This document shows, one piece after another, positions 1 to 7,930 of a DNA stretch of 8,531 bases. The DNA comes from Rhodospirillaceae bacterium (lineage in GTDB: Bacteria > Pseudomonadota > Alphaproteobacteria > MPNO01 > UBA2964): NCBI GenBank assembly GCA_002724505.1, contig PBOV01000087.1:6527-15057 (forward strand), read 5' to 3'. The notes under the pieces are model-generated. The model was given only the letters and a program-made list of their open reading frames with translations. It made no database searches and was not told the origin of the DNA. The stretch's first letter is position 1; every line of letters starts with the position of its first letter. The position numbers and the translations under genes were made by a program.

Positions 1-1
1 G

Positions 2-301
2 CATGGGATGCCCCCGTTTGGCCGTTTAGCGGCTATCATTGTCTCTGGGACCGATTATCAAAGGGTAGAAAAGGCAGCTCGAGTTTTAGGTCTCAAGGCT
101 CCCTCAGAAGACGGGGTATTCGTTCTCGGTCCAGCACCCGCACCACTCTCGATATTACGTGGTAGGCACCGTTATCGGCTTCTTCTTAAGGCTCATCGGA
201 AAATTAACGTGAGAGCAAAGCTAAGAAACTGGCTCTCCCAAGTCCGTGTTCCTGGAGGCGTTCGTATCCAAGTTGATGTCGATCCCTATAGTTTTCTTTA
301 A
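2..301 (+). CDS. priA: Primosomal replication restart helicase PriA, C-terminal end (5' truncated by window)
   Basis: The open frame is already running at the left edge and ends with TAA at 299-301, so only about the last 99 residues are present. PriA is a superfamily 2 DNA helicase that reloads the replisome at stalled or repaired forks. The helicase motifs and zinc-binding region lie outside the window. What remains is the C-terminal domain. Its marks are the PPFGRLAAII segment right at the start, VLGPAPAPLSILRGRHRYR in the middle, and the RIQVDVDPYSFL ending, all typical of PriA. The ATG at position 8 is an internal methionine codon, not a start, because the homologous protein is much longer. 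priA directly upstream of the F1 ATP synthase operon is a common alphaproteobacterial arrangement. Identity is confident from the C-terminal motifs plus context. Confidence 0.93.
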   Translation, partial: HGMPPFGRLAAIIVSGTDYQRVEKAARVLGLKAPSEDGVFVLGPAPAPLSILRGRHRYRLLLKAHRKINVRAKLRNWLSQVRVPGGVRIQVDVDPYSFL

Positions 302-302
302 A

Positions 303-358
303 ACTCAACCCCTTTTGGCCATTTGACCCTTTCGATGGGTTGCATGGCCCAGTTGAGT
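303..358 (+). repeat. Nested imperfect inverted repeat after priA
   Basis: Three paired blocks nest inside each other. ACTCAAC (303-309) pairs with GTTGAGT (352-358). GGCCAT (317-322) pairs with ATGGCC (344-349). ACCC (326-329) pairs with GGGT (337-340) around a 7-base loop. Unpaired bases interrupt the stem, mainly 310-316 against 350-351. The bases that follow are not a T-run, so this does not look like a standard intrinsic terminator. It could stabilise the priA mRNA 3' end or be part of the atp leader. The pairing is seen directly; a role is inference. Confidence 0.5.
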
Positions 359-415
359 GTGTTAGCAAACAGCGCCTCTCTTAGGCATGTACGAATTGGG
401 CGTTTCTGGGCTTAA

Positions 416-446
416 TTAAAATCCAGTTTTAGTACTGAATTACAAT
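416..446 (+). promoter_or_regulatory. Weak candidate sigma-70-type promoter for atpHAGDC
   Basis: TACAAT at 441-446 matches five of six bases of the -10 consensus. The best upstream partner is TTAAAA at 416-421, four of six for -35, but the 19-base spacing is long. It lies in the AT-rich part of the gap ahead of atpH, where a promoter is expected. This is a weak pattern match only. Confidence 0.25.
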
Positions 447-454
447 TACTTAGG

Positions 455-470
455 TCCTACTCCCGTAGGG
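455..470 (+). repeat. Short hairpin just upstream of the atpH ribosome binding site
   Basis: CCTAC (456-460) and GTAGG (465-469) form a perfect 5-bp stem around the 4-base loop TCCC, extendable by a T-G wobble (455/470). It ends six bases before the GAAGG ribosome binding site at 476-480, so in an atp transcript it would sit at the edge of the ribosome footprint. It may influence translation of the first gene, or be chance. Confidence 0.4.
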
Positions 471-475
471 ATATT

Positions 476-480
476 GAAGG
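476..480 (+). promoter_or_regulatory. Ribosome binding site that decides the atpH start
   Basis: GAAGG lies 8 bases before the GTG at 489. This favours GTG 489 over the in-frame TTG at 474, whose own reading would place this site inside the gene. The GTG start also gives a normal delta subunit N-terminus. Confidence 0.6.
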
Positions 481-488
481 CAGTAATA

Positions 489-1049
489 GTGGCATCGGGA
501 CAAACAGTTACTTCAACCCTATCAGGTCGTTACGCGACGGCTCTTTTTGAGTTGGCGCTGGAGCGTAACGCTATTGATTCAATTGCCGCTGATCTTGCCC
601 ACCTAGCGGTAATGATTGGTGAATCGGAAGAATTACGTCACCTGATTTACAGTCCTCTATTTTCAAGGGATTCGCAAAGAAAGGCGTTGTCTGCCCTATC
701 CGAGAAGGCAGGTTTTTCGGAGATTGTTTGTAATATATTGGGCGTAATTGCCCAAAATCGCCGATTGTTTGCGCTTGAAGACTTCATAAAGGCTTATCGG
801 ACACTAGTATCGGAACACCGCGGTGAAATTGAGGCCATAGTGACATCAGCGGTAACACTTAGTGCTGGACAGCGCGACGCGCTTGAAGATGCACTCCGAG
901 AGATAATTGGGTCCACAGTTGCTGTTACGACAGAGGTTGATCCAGATTTATTGGGCGGTATGGTTGTTCAGGTTGGATCTCGGATGATCGATTCATCGCT
1001 ACGCACTAAACTACAAAGATTACAACTTGCAATGAAAGGGACAGCGTGA
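489..1049 (+). CDS. atpH: F1 ATP synthase delta subunit (OSCP homologue)
   Basis: The delta subunit sits on top of the F1 head and joins it to the peripheral stalk, holding the alpha-beta ring still while gamma turns. The 186-residue protein has the family hallmarks. [11 protein letters not shown] spans residues 13-23. The conserved C-terminal segment begins [18 protein letters not shown] near residue 151 and runs into the final helix. The length is typical. I chose the GTG at 489, with GAAGG eight bases upstream, giving [16 protein letters not shown]; the in-frame TTG at 474 would add five residues and has a poorer site. The gene is the first of the F1 operon and its TGA shares one base with the ATG of atpA. 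Nothing is broken. The call is secure; only the start is open. Confidence 0.95.
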   Translation: MASGQTVTSTLSGRYATALFELALERNAIDSIAADLAHLAVMIGESEELRHLIYSPLFSRDSQRKALSALSEKAGFSEIVCNILGVIAQNRRLFALEDFIKAYRTLVSEHRGEIEAIVTSAVTLSAGQRDALEDALREIIGSTVAVTTEVDPDLLGGMVVQVGSRMIDSSLRTKLQRLQLAMKGTA

Positions 1050-2584
1050 TGGATATCCACGCCGCCGAAATCTCATCAATTCTGAAAGAACAGATTACCA
1101 ATTTTGGTAACGAGACGGAAGTCGCGGAAGTAGGCAGAGTTCTCTCCGTTGGTGACGGAATTGCACGAATTTATGGTTTGGATAATGTCCAAGCTGGTGA
1201 GCTTGTCGAATTTACTGGCGGAATCGTCGGAATGGCGCTCAATCTTGAAACCGACAACGTCGGGGCGGTTATTTTCGGTGATGATCGGACGATCACAGAA
1301 GGTGATACGGTAAAACGGACGGGGTCAATTGTTGACGTACCTGTTGGCCCAGCGCTTCTCGGGCGAGTAATTGATGGCCTTGGAAATCCTATTGATGGTA
1401 AAGGACCAATCGAGGGGGCTGACAGAGCTCGTGTTGACGTAAAAGCGCCTGGTATTATTCCCCGCAAATCCGTTACAGAGCCTATGCAGACCGGGCTTAA
1501 AGCGATAGACAGCTTGATCCCGATTGGGCGAGGTCAACGGGAGCTAATAATCGGTGATCGCCAGACCGGGAAGACGGCTGTCGCTGTTGATGCTATCCTG
1601 AATCAAAAGAAAGCGAATGCTGGTAAAGACGAATCCAAGAAATTGTATTGCGTCTACGTTGCTATCGGTCAGAAACGCTCTACCGTCGCACAAATTGTTA
1701 AGACACTCGAGGATAATGGCGCAATGGAGTACTCAATTGTTGTTGCGGCAACTGCCTCAGACCCTGCGCCAATGCAGTACCTTGCTCCTTATACTGGCTG
1801 TGCGATGGGGGAGTGGTTTCGGGACAATGGTAAACATTCCCTGATCATTTATGATGATCTGTCCAAGCAAGCTGTCGCATATCGACAAATGTCACTTTTA
1901 CTGAGGCGTCCACCCGGTCGTGAAGCCTATCCGGGTGACGTTTTCTATCTGCATTCGCGTCTTCTTGAACGAGCAGCAAAAATGAATGACGATCTCGGTG
2001 GCGGGTCAATGACAGCATTGCCTATTATTGAGACACAGGCCGGTGATGTATCAGCCTATATTCCGACCAACGTTATTTCGATCACAGATGGTCAAATTTT
2101 CCTTGAGACGGATTTGTTTTATTCAGGTATCCGTCCGGCGGTGAACGTTGGTCTTTCAGTTAGCCGAGTGGGTTCAGCGGCGCAAATAAAGGCGATGAAA
2201 CAAGTTGCGGGTTCGATCAAGCTTGAACTTGCGCAATATCGGGAGATGGCTGCTTTCGCTCAGTTTGCCTCGGATCTTGATGCTGCGACACAACGGTTAC
2301 TGGCGCGTGGCGAAAGGCTGACTGAGCTGTTGAAACAGCCACAATATCGCCCTCTGCCGGTTGAAGAGCAGGTTGTAGCGATTTATGCCGGCGTAAATGG
2401 GTTTATTGATAAAGTTCCTGTCAGTGATGTGACCCGCTTTGAAGAGGGACTGATGTCTGCGGTTAGAGCTAATCATCAAGATATTCTGGATGATATCCGC
2501 GCCAAGCAGTTAATTTCAGACGAGACCGATGCGAAGCTAAAACTGGCTATTGAAACTTATGCAAATACCTTTGTCGCTGCTTAA
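1049..2584 (+). CDS. atpA: F1 ATP synthase alpha subunit
   Basis: Three alpha subunits alternate with three beta subunits in the F1 head; alpha carries the non-catalytic nucleotide sites and supplies an arginine to the catalytic sites. The 511-residue protein has the P-loop GDRQTGKT at 169-176 and the Walker B region [11 protein letters not shown] around 264-274. [19 protein letters not shown] runs from about 286 to 304. Arginine 373, in the VSRVGS motif, is the likely arginine finger. The start is the ATG at 1049, which overlaps the atpH stop as TGATG, with GAAAGGG 8 bases upstream. A GTG one codon earlier is possible but would only add a methionine. The one-base overlap suggests translational coupling to atpH. 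A 42-base gap separates it from atpG. No oddities. Confidence 0.98.
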   Translation: MDIHAAEISSILKEQITNFGNETEVAEVGRVLSVGDGIARIYGLDNVQAGELVEFTGGIVGMALNLETDNVGAVIFGDDRTITEGDTVKRTGSIVDVPVGPALLGRVIDGLGNPIDGKGPIEGADRARVDVKAPGIIPRKSVTEPMQTGLKAIDSLIPIGRGQRELIIGDRQTGKTAVAVDAILNQKKANAGKDESKKLYCVYVAIGQKRSTVAQIVKTLEDNGAMEYSIVVAATASDPAPMQYLAPYTGCAMGEWFRDNGKHSLIIYDDLSKQAVAYRQMSLLLRRPPGREAYPGDVFYLHSRLLERAAKMNDDLGGGSMTALPIIETQAGDVSAYIPTNVISITDGQIFLETDLFYSGIRPAVNVGLSVSRVGSAAQIKAMKQVAGSIKLELAQYREMAAFAQFASDLDAATQRLLARGERLTELLKQPQYRPLPVEEQVVAIYAGVNGFIDKVPVSDVTRFEEGLMSAVRANHQDILDDIRAKQLISDETDAKLKLAIETYANTFVAA

Positions 2585-2626
2585 GCACTGAGGTAAAAAA
2601 TTTAGGAATAGGGGTTTTGATAGGCG

Positions 2627-3547
2627 ATGCCTAACCTCAAGGATCTCAGGGTCCGCATTGATAGCGTCAAGTCGACGCAGAAGATCACCTCCGCCATGAA
2701 GATGGTTGCAGCAGCAAAGCTGCGCCGCGCCCAGGAGCAAGCGGAAGCCGCACGGCCATTTTCGGAACGTATGGATCGGATGTTGTCTTCCCTTTATGAC
2801 GGGCTACCAGCAGGGACTAGTGGTCCGGAACTTCTCGCTGGTAAAGGTAAGGACGACATTCATTTAATCGTCGTTATGACTTCCGATCGTGGGCTTTGCG
2901 GGGGTTTCAACTCGTCGATTGTTCGAGGCGCTTTAAAGATCATCAACCGTCTTCTCGACGATGGTAAAGAGGTTAAGATTTTGTGCATTGGCCGTAAGGG
3001 TCGAGATATTTTGCGACGCGATTTTCGTTCATTAATTTTGGATACGTTTGAGGATGTTGGTCGAAAGGCTTTGTCTTTTGTAGATGCAACTATGGTTAGT
3101 GATCGTATTCTCAGGATGTTTGCAAATGGGGAATTTGACGTTTGCACAATGATCTACAATCGTTTTCAATCTGCGATGACCCAGATTGTCACACCTCAGC
3201 AACTTATTCCATTTCAGGCTAGCCCAAAAACTCATTCGAACGCCGCTGAAGATTTAGATTCTTCAGAGGTTGAGGCCGCCGGCGCGGGAAAAGCAGTTTA
3301 CGATTTTGAACCGGATGAGCAGGCAATTCTTGAAGATTTATTGCCTCGTAATTTATCTATTCAACTATTTCGTGCTTTGCTAGAAAATGCAGCGTCTGAA
3401 CAAGGTGCGAGGATGACAGCGATGGATAATGCTACGCGCAATGCGGGCGAAATGATTGATGACCTGACCGTTACGTATAATCGAACACGCCAGGCATTTA
3501 TCACCAAGGAACTTATTGAGATTATCTCTGGCGCTGAAGCGTTGTAA
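2627..3547 (+). CDS. atpG: F1 ATP synthase gamma subunit
   Basis: Gamma is the central rotating shaft, a coiled coil inside the alpha-beta ring that couples proton flow in F0 to catalysis. The 306-residue protein shows the expected N-terminal helix (residues 1-40, including [20 protein letters not shown]) and the [10 protein letters not shown] motif at 86-95. The C-terminal helix carries [16 protein letters not shown] at 258-273 and [17 protein letters not shown] at 283-299. The acidic, alanine-rich stretch around 205-222 is a variable loop ahead of the C-terminal helix. The start is the ATG at 2627; the clearest purine-rich site, AGGGG at 2610-2614, is a rather long 12 bases away. The stop TAA is followed at once by an in-frame TAG. 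Both terminal helices are intact, so it should be functional. Confidence 0.97.
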   Translation: MPNLKDLRVRIDSVKSTQKITSAMKMVAAAKLRRAQEQAEAARPFSERMDRMLSSLYDGLPAGTSGPELLAGKGKDDIHLIVVMTSDRGLCGGFNSSIVRGALKIINRLLDDGKEVKILCIGRKGRDILRRDFRSLILDTFEDVGRKALSFVDATMVSDRILRMFANGEFDVCTMIYNRFQSAMTQIVTPQQLIPFQASPKTHSNAAEDLDSSEVEAAGAGKAVYDFEPDEQAILEDLLPRNLSIQLFRALLENAASEQGARMTAMDNATRNAGEMIDDLTVTYNRTRQAFITKELIEIISGAEAL

Positions 3548-3567
3548 TAGACCAGAATGGAAAATGA

Positions 3568-5004
<1,437 letters not shown>

Positions 5005-5038
5005 TAGGACCTTGGTGCTAAAGAGAGAATAACTGGAT

Positions 5039-5452
5039 ATGACAAAAACCGCAGAGTTTGAGCTTGTTGCACCCGAAGAGCTTCTTCTGTCTGAGTTAGT
5101 AGAACTTGTAGTAGTGCCTGGTGCCGAGGGGGATTTCGGTGTTTTGCCGGGCCACTCACCTCTTATTTCAACCTTACGGACCGGGGTTATTACAGTTTAT
5201 GAAAAAAATGAAGTAAAAAAACGCCTTTTTGTCTCTGGTGGATTTGTAGAAGTAACCCCCGAGCGTTGCACTGTCCTTGCGGATGAGGCTGTATCTATAG
5301 AGACGGCCGATCGCCGTGATGTAGAAAATCGTGTTCGCGCCAGTCAAGAAGTGTTTGATGCGGCACGTGAAGATGAGAAAGACGACGCAGCAGAAGCTCT
5401 TAGGATCTCAAAAGCCCTATTAGCTGTGTTGGATACTGCCGGGCAAGCGTAG
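5039..5452 (+). CDS. atpC: F1 ATP synthase epsilon subunit
   Basis: Epsilon binds the foot of gamma, connects it to the c-ring, and through its C-terminal helices can restrain ATP hydrolysis. The 137-residue protein has the N-terminal beta-sandwich with the family signature VPGAEGDFGVLPGHSPLIS at residues 26-44, then GGFVEV at 67-72. A charged, alanine-rich helical C-terminus runs from about residue 92. Its length fits the family. The ATG at 5039 is preceded by a purine-rich AAGAGAG (5021-5027) at a somewhat long 11-base spacing. It is the last gene of the F1 operon, and the next gene lies 316 bases away after AT-rich sequence, so transcription probably ends in that gap. Confidence 0.96.
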   Translation: MTKTAEFELVAPEELLLSELVELVVVPGAEGDFGVLPGHSPLISTLRTGVITVYEKNEVKKRLFVSGGFVEVTPERCTVLADEAVSIETADRRDVENRVRASQEVFDAAREDEKDDAAEALRISKALLAVLDTAGQA

Positions 5453-5465
5453 GCACTAATTTATC

Positions 5466-5492
5466 CGGTTTGCTCATATAGGTTCTAAACCG
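5466..5492 (+). repeat. Weak inverted repeat after atpC
   Basis: CGGTTT (5466-5471) and AAACCG (5487-5492) are exact inverted copies around a 15-base loop, starting 14 bases past the atpC stop. The stem is short, the loop is large and no T-run follows, so it is a poor intrinsic terminator. It may be chance or a remnant of a 3'-end structure. Confidence 0.25.
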
Positions 5493-5656
5493 TATTCAAA
5501 CTAGACGCTTCAGTATGTTTTAGCATTTTTGAATAAAGACGACCAAAGCTCAGCATTGGGACGCCTAATTATCGTTCATTCTGTTTAATTTTTTTGCAAA
5601 ATGAGACTTATTTCAAAAATTTAAAAATAATAGATAAACGAAACCAATAATTTATT

Positions 5657-5662
5657 TATAAT
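5657..5662 (+). promoter_or_regulatory. Candidate -10 box upstream of amtB
   Basis: A perfect TATAAT sits in AT-rich DNA about 107 bases before the amtB ATG. At the usual 16-18 base spacing, no good TTGACA-like -35 box is present. If real, it would be a promoter helped by the A/T tracts or by an activator. In DNA this AT-rich a chance match is easy. Confidence 0.35.
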
Positions 5663-5756
5663 ACCTTCGGCATGGTCGTGCATTATTTTTTTGTGTTGCG
5701 TCAGCACTGCAACCTCCGAAATTAGTTACATAGGTGGTTTTGGTTTTATAATCCCA

Positions 5757-5763
5757 AAGGGAG
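5757..5763 (+). promoter_or_regulatory. Ribosome binding site fixing the amtB start
   Basis: AAGGGAG lies 5 bases before the ATG at 5769. This strong site, and the signal peptide that begins at this ATG, argue against the longer frame from the TTG at 5691. Confidence 0.8.
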
Positions 5764-5768
5764 AACTG

Positions 5769-7082
5769 ATGAAAAAAGTCTCAGCTAGATGTCTTGAATT
5801 TGTTTCAATTGCGGCCGCGGTTATATCTGTGCCAAGTGCAGCGCTTGCGCAGGAAACTACGAAGTTTAGCGGTGGTGACACGGCATGGATTATGACAGCG
5901 ACGGCACTTGTACTGTTTATGACGCTGCCTGGCTTAGCCTTGTTTTATGGCGGCCTCGTCCGGTCAAGAAATTTCCTATCTGTCTTGATGCATTGCCTCG
6001 TAATTTGTTGCGCGACCTCAGTCGTTTGGCTGGCGGTTGGTTACACCCTGGCTTTCAGTGATGGTGGCACGGTAAACCAATTTATTGGTGGCTTTGATAA
6101 GTCATTTCTCTTTGGCGTTGGGTTAGATACGCTGAATGGTACGATTCCAGAGATCGTATTTTTCATGTTTCAAATGACTTTCGCCATAATCACACCCGCA
6201 CTAATCGTTGGTGCTTATCCTGAACGGATAACTTTCCTGGGAATGTTGTTATTTAGCGTGTTTTGGTTGTTGTTGGTCTATGTCCCGGTGACCCACTGGA
6301 TTTGGGGTGGTGGGTGGCTTGCCGATATGGGCATTATGGATTTTGCGGGTGGGTTAGTGGTTCATTTGACCGCCGGTATTTCGGCTCTAGTGATAGCGGT
6401 TATGGTTGGGAGCCGCAGGGGGTTCCCGCGAGAGGTCAATCCGCCACATAGTCCCGGAATGGTAATGATTGGCGCATCGATGCTGTGGGTCGGCTGGTTC
6501 GGGTTCAACGGTGGTAGCGCGCTTGGCGCCAATAGCGGAGCTGGGATGGCGATCGTGGTTACGCATATATCAGCCGCTGTTGCCTCTTTAACCTGGATGG
6601 TGATTGAGTGGGTTAAACACGGGAAGCCAAGCCTTATTGGCTTTGTCACGGGGACTATTGCAGGACTAGCTACAATTACCCCGGCTTCTGGATTTGTTGG
6701 TCCAATGGGCGGAATAATTCTTGGCGTTGCCGGAGGATTAATTTGCTATTGTATGGTTAATGTCATTAAACATCGATTTCAAATTGACGATTCATTAGAT
6801 GTCTTTGCAGTTCATGGGATTAGTGGTCTCACCGGGACAATTCTTGTCACCTTCCTTGCCCTGCCTACCTTTGGGGGATTGGGTCTAGCTAAAGGCATTA
6901 CAGCAAGTCACCAGTTTTGGGTTCAATTCGCTGGCGCTGCGGTGACTGCTGCATGGGCGATAATTGCGAGTGTTCTCATTATTTGGGTAGTCCGCCTCAT
7001 AACGCCGATGCGGGTTAGTGAAGAGGATGAGACCGAGGGTCTTGATATCACGTCGCATGGCGAACGCGGCTACAACTTATAG
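5769..7082 (+). CDS. amtB: Ammonium channel AmtB (Amt/Mep/Rh family) with signal peptide
   Basis: AmtB is a trimeric inner-membrane channel that takes up ammonium when nitrogen is scarce. The 437-residue protein starts MKKVSARC and has a signal peptide ending AALA before Gln28. About eleven hydrophobic segments follow. Conserved residues map onto the E. coli pore: Phe138 (F107), Trp177 (W148), Asp191 (D160), the twin histidines His199 and His349 (H168 and H318), Phe246 (F215) and Ser250 (S219). The C-terminal tail carries GLDITSHGERGY (424-435), the cytosolic motif needed for gating and for GlnK contact. Opening the frame at the TTG at 5691 would bury the signal peptide behind 26 unlikely residues. 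glnK follows after 9 bases, so the pair is co-transcribed. The pore looks fully functional. Confidence 0.97.
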   Translation: MKKVSARCLEFVSIAAAVISVPSAALAQETTKFSGGDTAWIMTATALVLFMTLPGLALFYGGLVRSRNFLSVLMHCLVICCATSVVWLAVGYTLAFSDGGTVNQFIGGFDKSFLFGVGLDTLNGTIPEIVFFMFQMTFAIITPALIVGAYPERITFLGMLLFSVFWLLLVYVPVTHWIWGGGWLADMGIMDFAGGLVVHLTAGISALVIAVMVGSRRGFPREVNPPHSPGMVMIGASMLWVGWFGFNGGSALGANSGAGMAIVVTHISAAVASLTWMVIEWVKHGKPSLIGFVTGTIAGLATITPASGFVGPMGGIILGVAGGLICYCMVNVIKHRFQIDDSLDVFAVHGISGLTGTILVTFLALPTFGGLGLAKGITASHQFWVQFAGAAVTAAWAIIASVLIIWVVRLITPMRVSEEDETEGLDITSHGERGYNL

Positions 7083-7091
7083 GGGTATTCT

Positions 7092-7430
7092 ATGAAACTC
7101 ATTATGGCTGTTATTAAACCGTCTAAACTCGATGATGTTCGTAGTTCTTTATCCCCGCTCGGGGTAACTGGTATGACAGTTAGCGAAGTTAAAGGCTTTG
7201 GCCGACAAGGGGGTCATACCGAGATTTATCGGGGTGCTGAATATGCAATTAATTTTGTTCCCAAGATTAAAATCGAAGTTGCTGTAGCCGATGACGTAGC
7301 AGAAAATGTTGTTCTAGCAATCCAGGAAAGCGCTAATACTGGCAAGATAGGTGATGGTAAAATCTTTGTGTTTGATATCTCCGAAGCAATTCGTATTCGA
7401 ACCGGTGAGACGGACACTGACGCTTTATAA
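7092..7430 (+). CDS. glnK: PII signal protein GlnK/GlnZ type, AmtB partner
   Basis: PII proteins are trimers that read 2-oxoglutarate and ATP/ADP and report nitrogen status. The copy next to amtB normally binds the channel from the cytosol and blocks it when ammonium is plentiful. The 112-residue protein is full length. The T-loop spans about residues 37-55 and keeps Tyr51, the uridylylation site, in YRGAEY; Tyr46 is also present. Lys58, Lys90 in IGDGK, Arg101 and Arg103 in the nucleotide and 2-oxoglutarate region are conserved. The ending RIRTGETDTDAL is of GlnK/GlnZ type. Position 40, usually lysine in GRQKGH, is glycine here. The ATG at 7092 has AGGGG six bases upstream. The gene follows amtB, the reverse of the common glnK-amtB order. 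It could equally be labelled glnB-like, but context favours glnK. Confidence 0.95.
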   Translation: MKLIMAVIKPSKLDDVRSSLSPLGVTGMTVSEVKGFGRQGGHTEIYRGAEYAINFVPKIKIEVAVADDVAENVVLAIQESANTGKIGDGKIFVFDISEAIRIRTGETDTDAL

Positions 7431-7448
7431 AAAAGGCGCGGTTATAAA
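7424..7448. repeat. AT-rich inverted repeat spanning both convergent stop codons
   Basis: TTTATAA (7424-7430) and TTATAAA (7442-7448) are exact inverted copies around an 11-base loop. The left arm contains the glnK stop and the right arm the rppH stop. Only 11 bases separate the two convergent genes. The stem is all A/T and would be weak, so a real bidirectional terminator is doubtful, though it is the only candidate in this gap. Confidence 0.3.
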
Positions 7449-7930
7449 TTATCCATGAGGAGTTTGTCTCGGATAGGGGTGAATTGGCAAACGGCATAGT
7501 CGTATATCGGTCTTTTAAAGGGGACAATTAGCCCTGGTATATCCTCTAGGCAAACCCATCTCCAGTCCCGAAATTCAGGTTTAGAGGTGTTTAGATTGAT
7601 TTCACTATCTCTACCGGTAAATTTTAGCGCAACCAATGTGACGCGCTGACCAACCCACTTGCTACGGAGTTGGCCATTGAAATGTTTTGGCCAATCGTAG
7701 GCAATTTCTTCATCGGCTATAGAAATGATTGTGAAGGCGGAGGTCCCAATTTCTTCCTCCAATTCGCGCAATGCGGTATCTTGTATGGTTTCCCATTGTT
7801 CGATACCGCCCTGAGGAAGTTGCCAGGCGGGCTTTGTCATATCGTTACGTTCAGCGACTAGTACTTCACCGACCTTGTTGAAAAGGACCATGGCTGCGCA
7901 TTGACGGTAGTCAATTTTTTGATCGGTCAT
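7442..7930 (-). CDS. rppH: RNA pyrophosphohydrolase RppH-like Nudix hydrolase
   Basis: RppH removes pyrophosphate from the 5' end of triphosphorylated mRNA, which opens it to RNase E decay; relatives also cleave dinucleoside polyphosphates. The 162-residue protein has YRQCAAMVLFN near residue 8 and WQLPQGGI at 36-43. The Nudix box GX5EX7REUXEEXG lies at 41-62, with the metal-binding REL.EE at 55-60. YDWP (78-81) and PEFRDWRW (118-125) are usual in this subfamily. The stretch after GQR (94-96) reads VTLV where RppH and Ap4A hydrolases normally have QKWF. The start is the ATG at 7930, just inside the end of ctpA; the nearest purine-rich site, GGGGA, is about 15 bases away, so translation may be coupled to ctpA. 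Family is certain; the exact substrate is less so. Confidence 0.9.
   Translation of the reverse strand: MTDQKIDYRQCAAMVLFNKVGEVLVAERNDMTKPAWQLPQGGIEQWETIQDTALRELEEEIGTSAFTIISIADEEIAYDWPKHFNGQLRSKWVGQRVTLVALKFTGRDSEINLNTSKPEFRDWRWVCLEDIPGLIVPFKRPIYDYAVCQFTPIRDKLLMDNL

Larger units (their letters stand above)
302..488. other. priA-atpH intergenic region / atp operon leader
   Basis: This 187-base gap between the priA stop and the atpH GTG holds no credible gene. It contains a nested imperfect inverted repeat just after priA, an AT-rich stretch around 411-446 that is the most likely promoter area, and a short hairpin at 455-470 just before the atpH ribosome binding site. The atp promoter probably lies here, although read-through from priA cannot be excluded. 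No T-run terminator is visible. Confidence 0.6.
5453..5768. other. AT-rich atpC-amtB intergenic region
   Basis: This 316-base stretch has no credible gene. The left part should hold the atp operon 3' end; I see only a weak 6-bp inverted repeat there and no T-run. From about 5583 to 5665 the sequence becomes strongly AT-rich with A and T tracts, as in a promoter with curved or easily melted DNA. It includes a perfect TATAAT. From 5695 to 5713, GTTGC and GCAAC flank a 9-base loop that could fold in the amtB leader. The leader ends in the amtB ribosome binding site. No convincing sigma-54 promoter or NtrC site is visible. Confidence 0.6.

Noticed and set aside
474..488. TTG start for atpH at 474
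   Set aside because: GAAGG is well spaced for the GTG at 489, and the protein from GTG matches the usual delta subunit N-terminus and length.
5556..5572. Sigma-54 promoter ahead of amtB (TTGGGACG)
   Set aside because: The -24 half matches fairly well, but the required GC of the -12 half is missing at the right spacing.
5691..5768. 26-codon N-terminal extension of amtB from TTG 5691
   Set aside because: There is a strong ribosome binding site and a clean signal peptide at the ATG at 5769, and the extension has no signal-like or family-like character.
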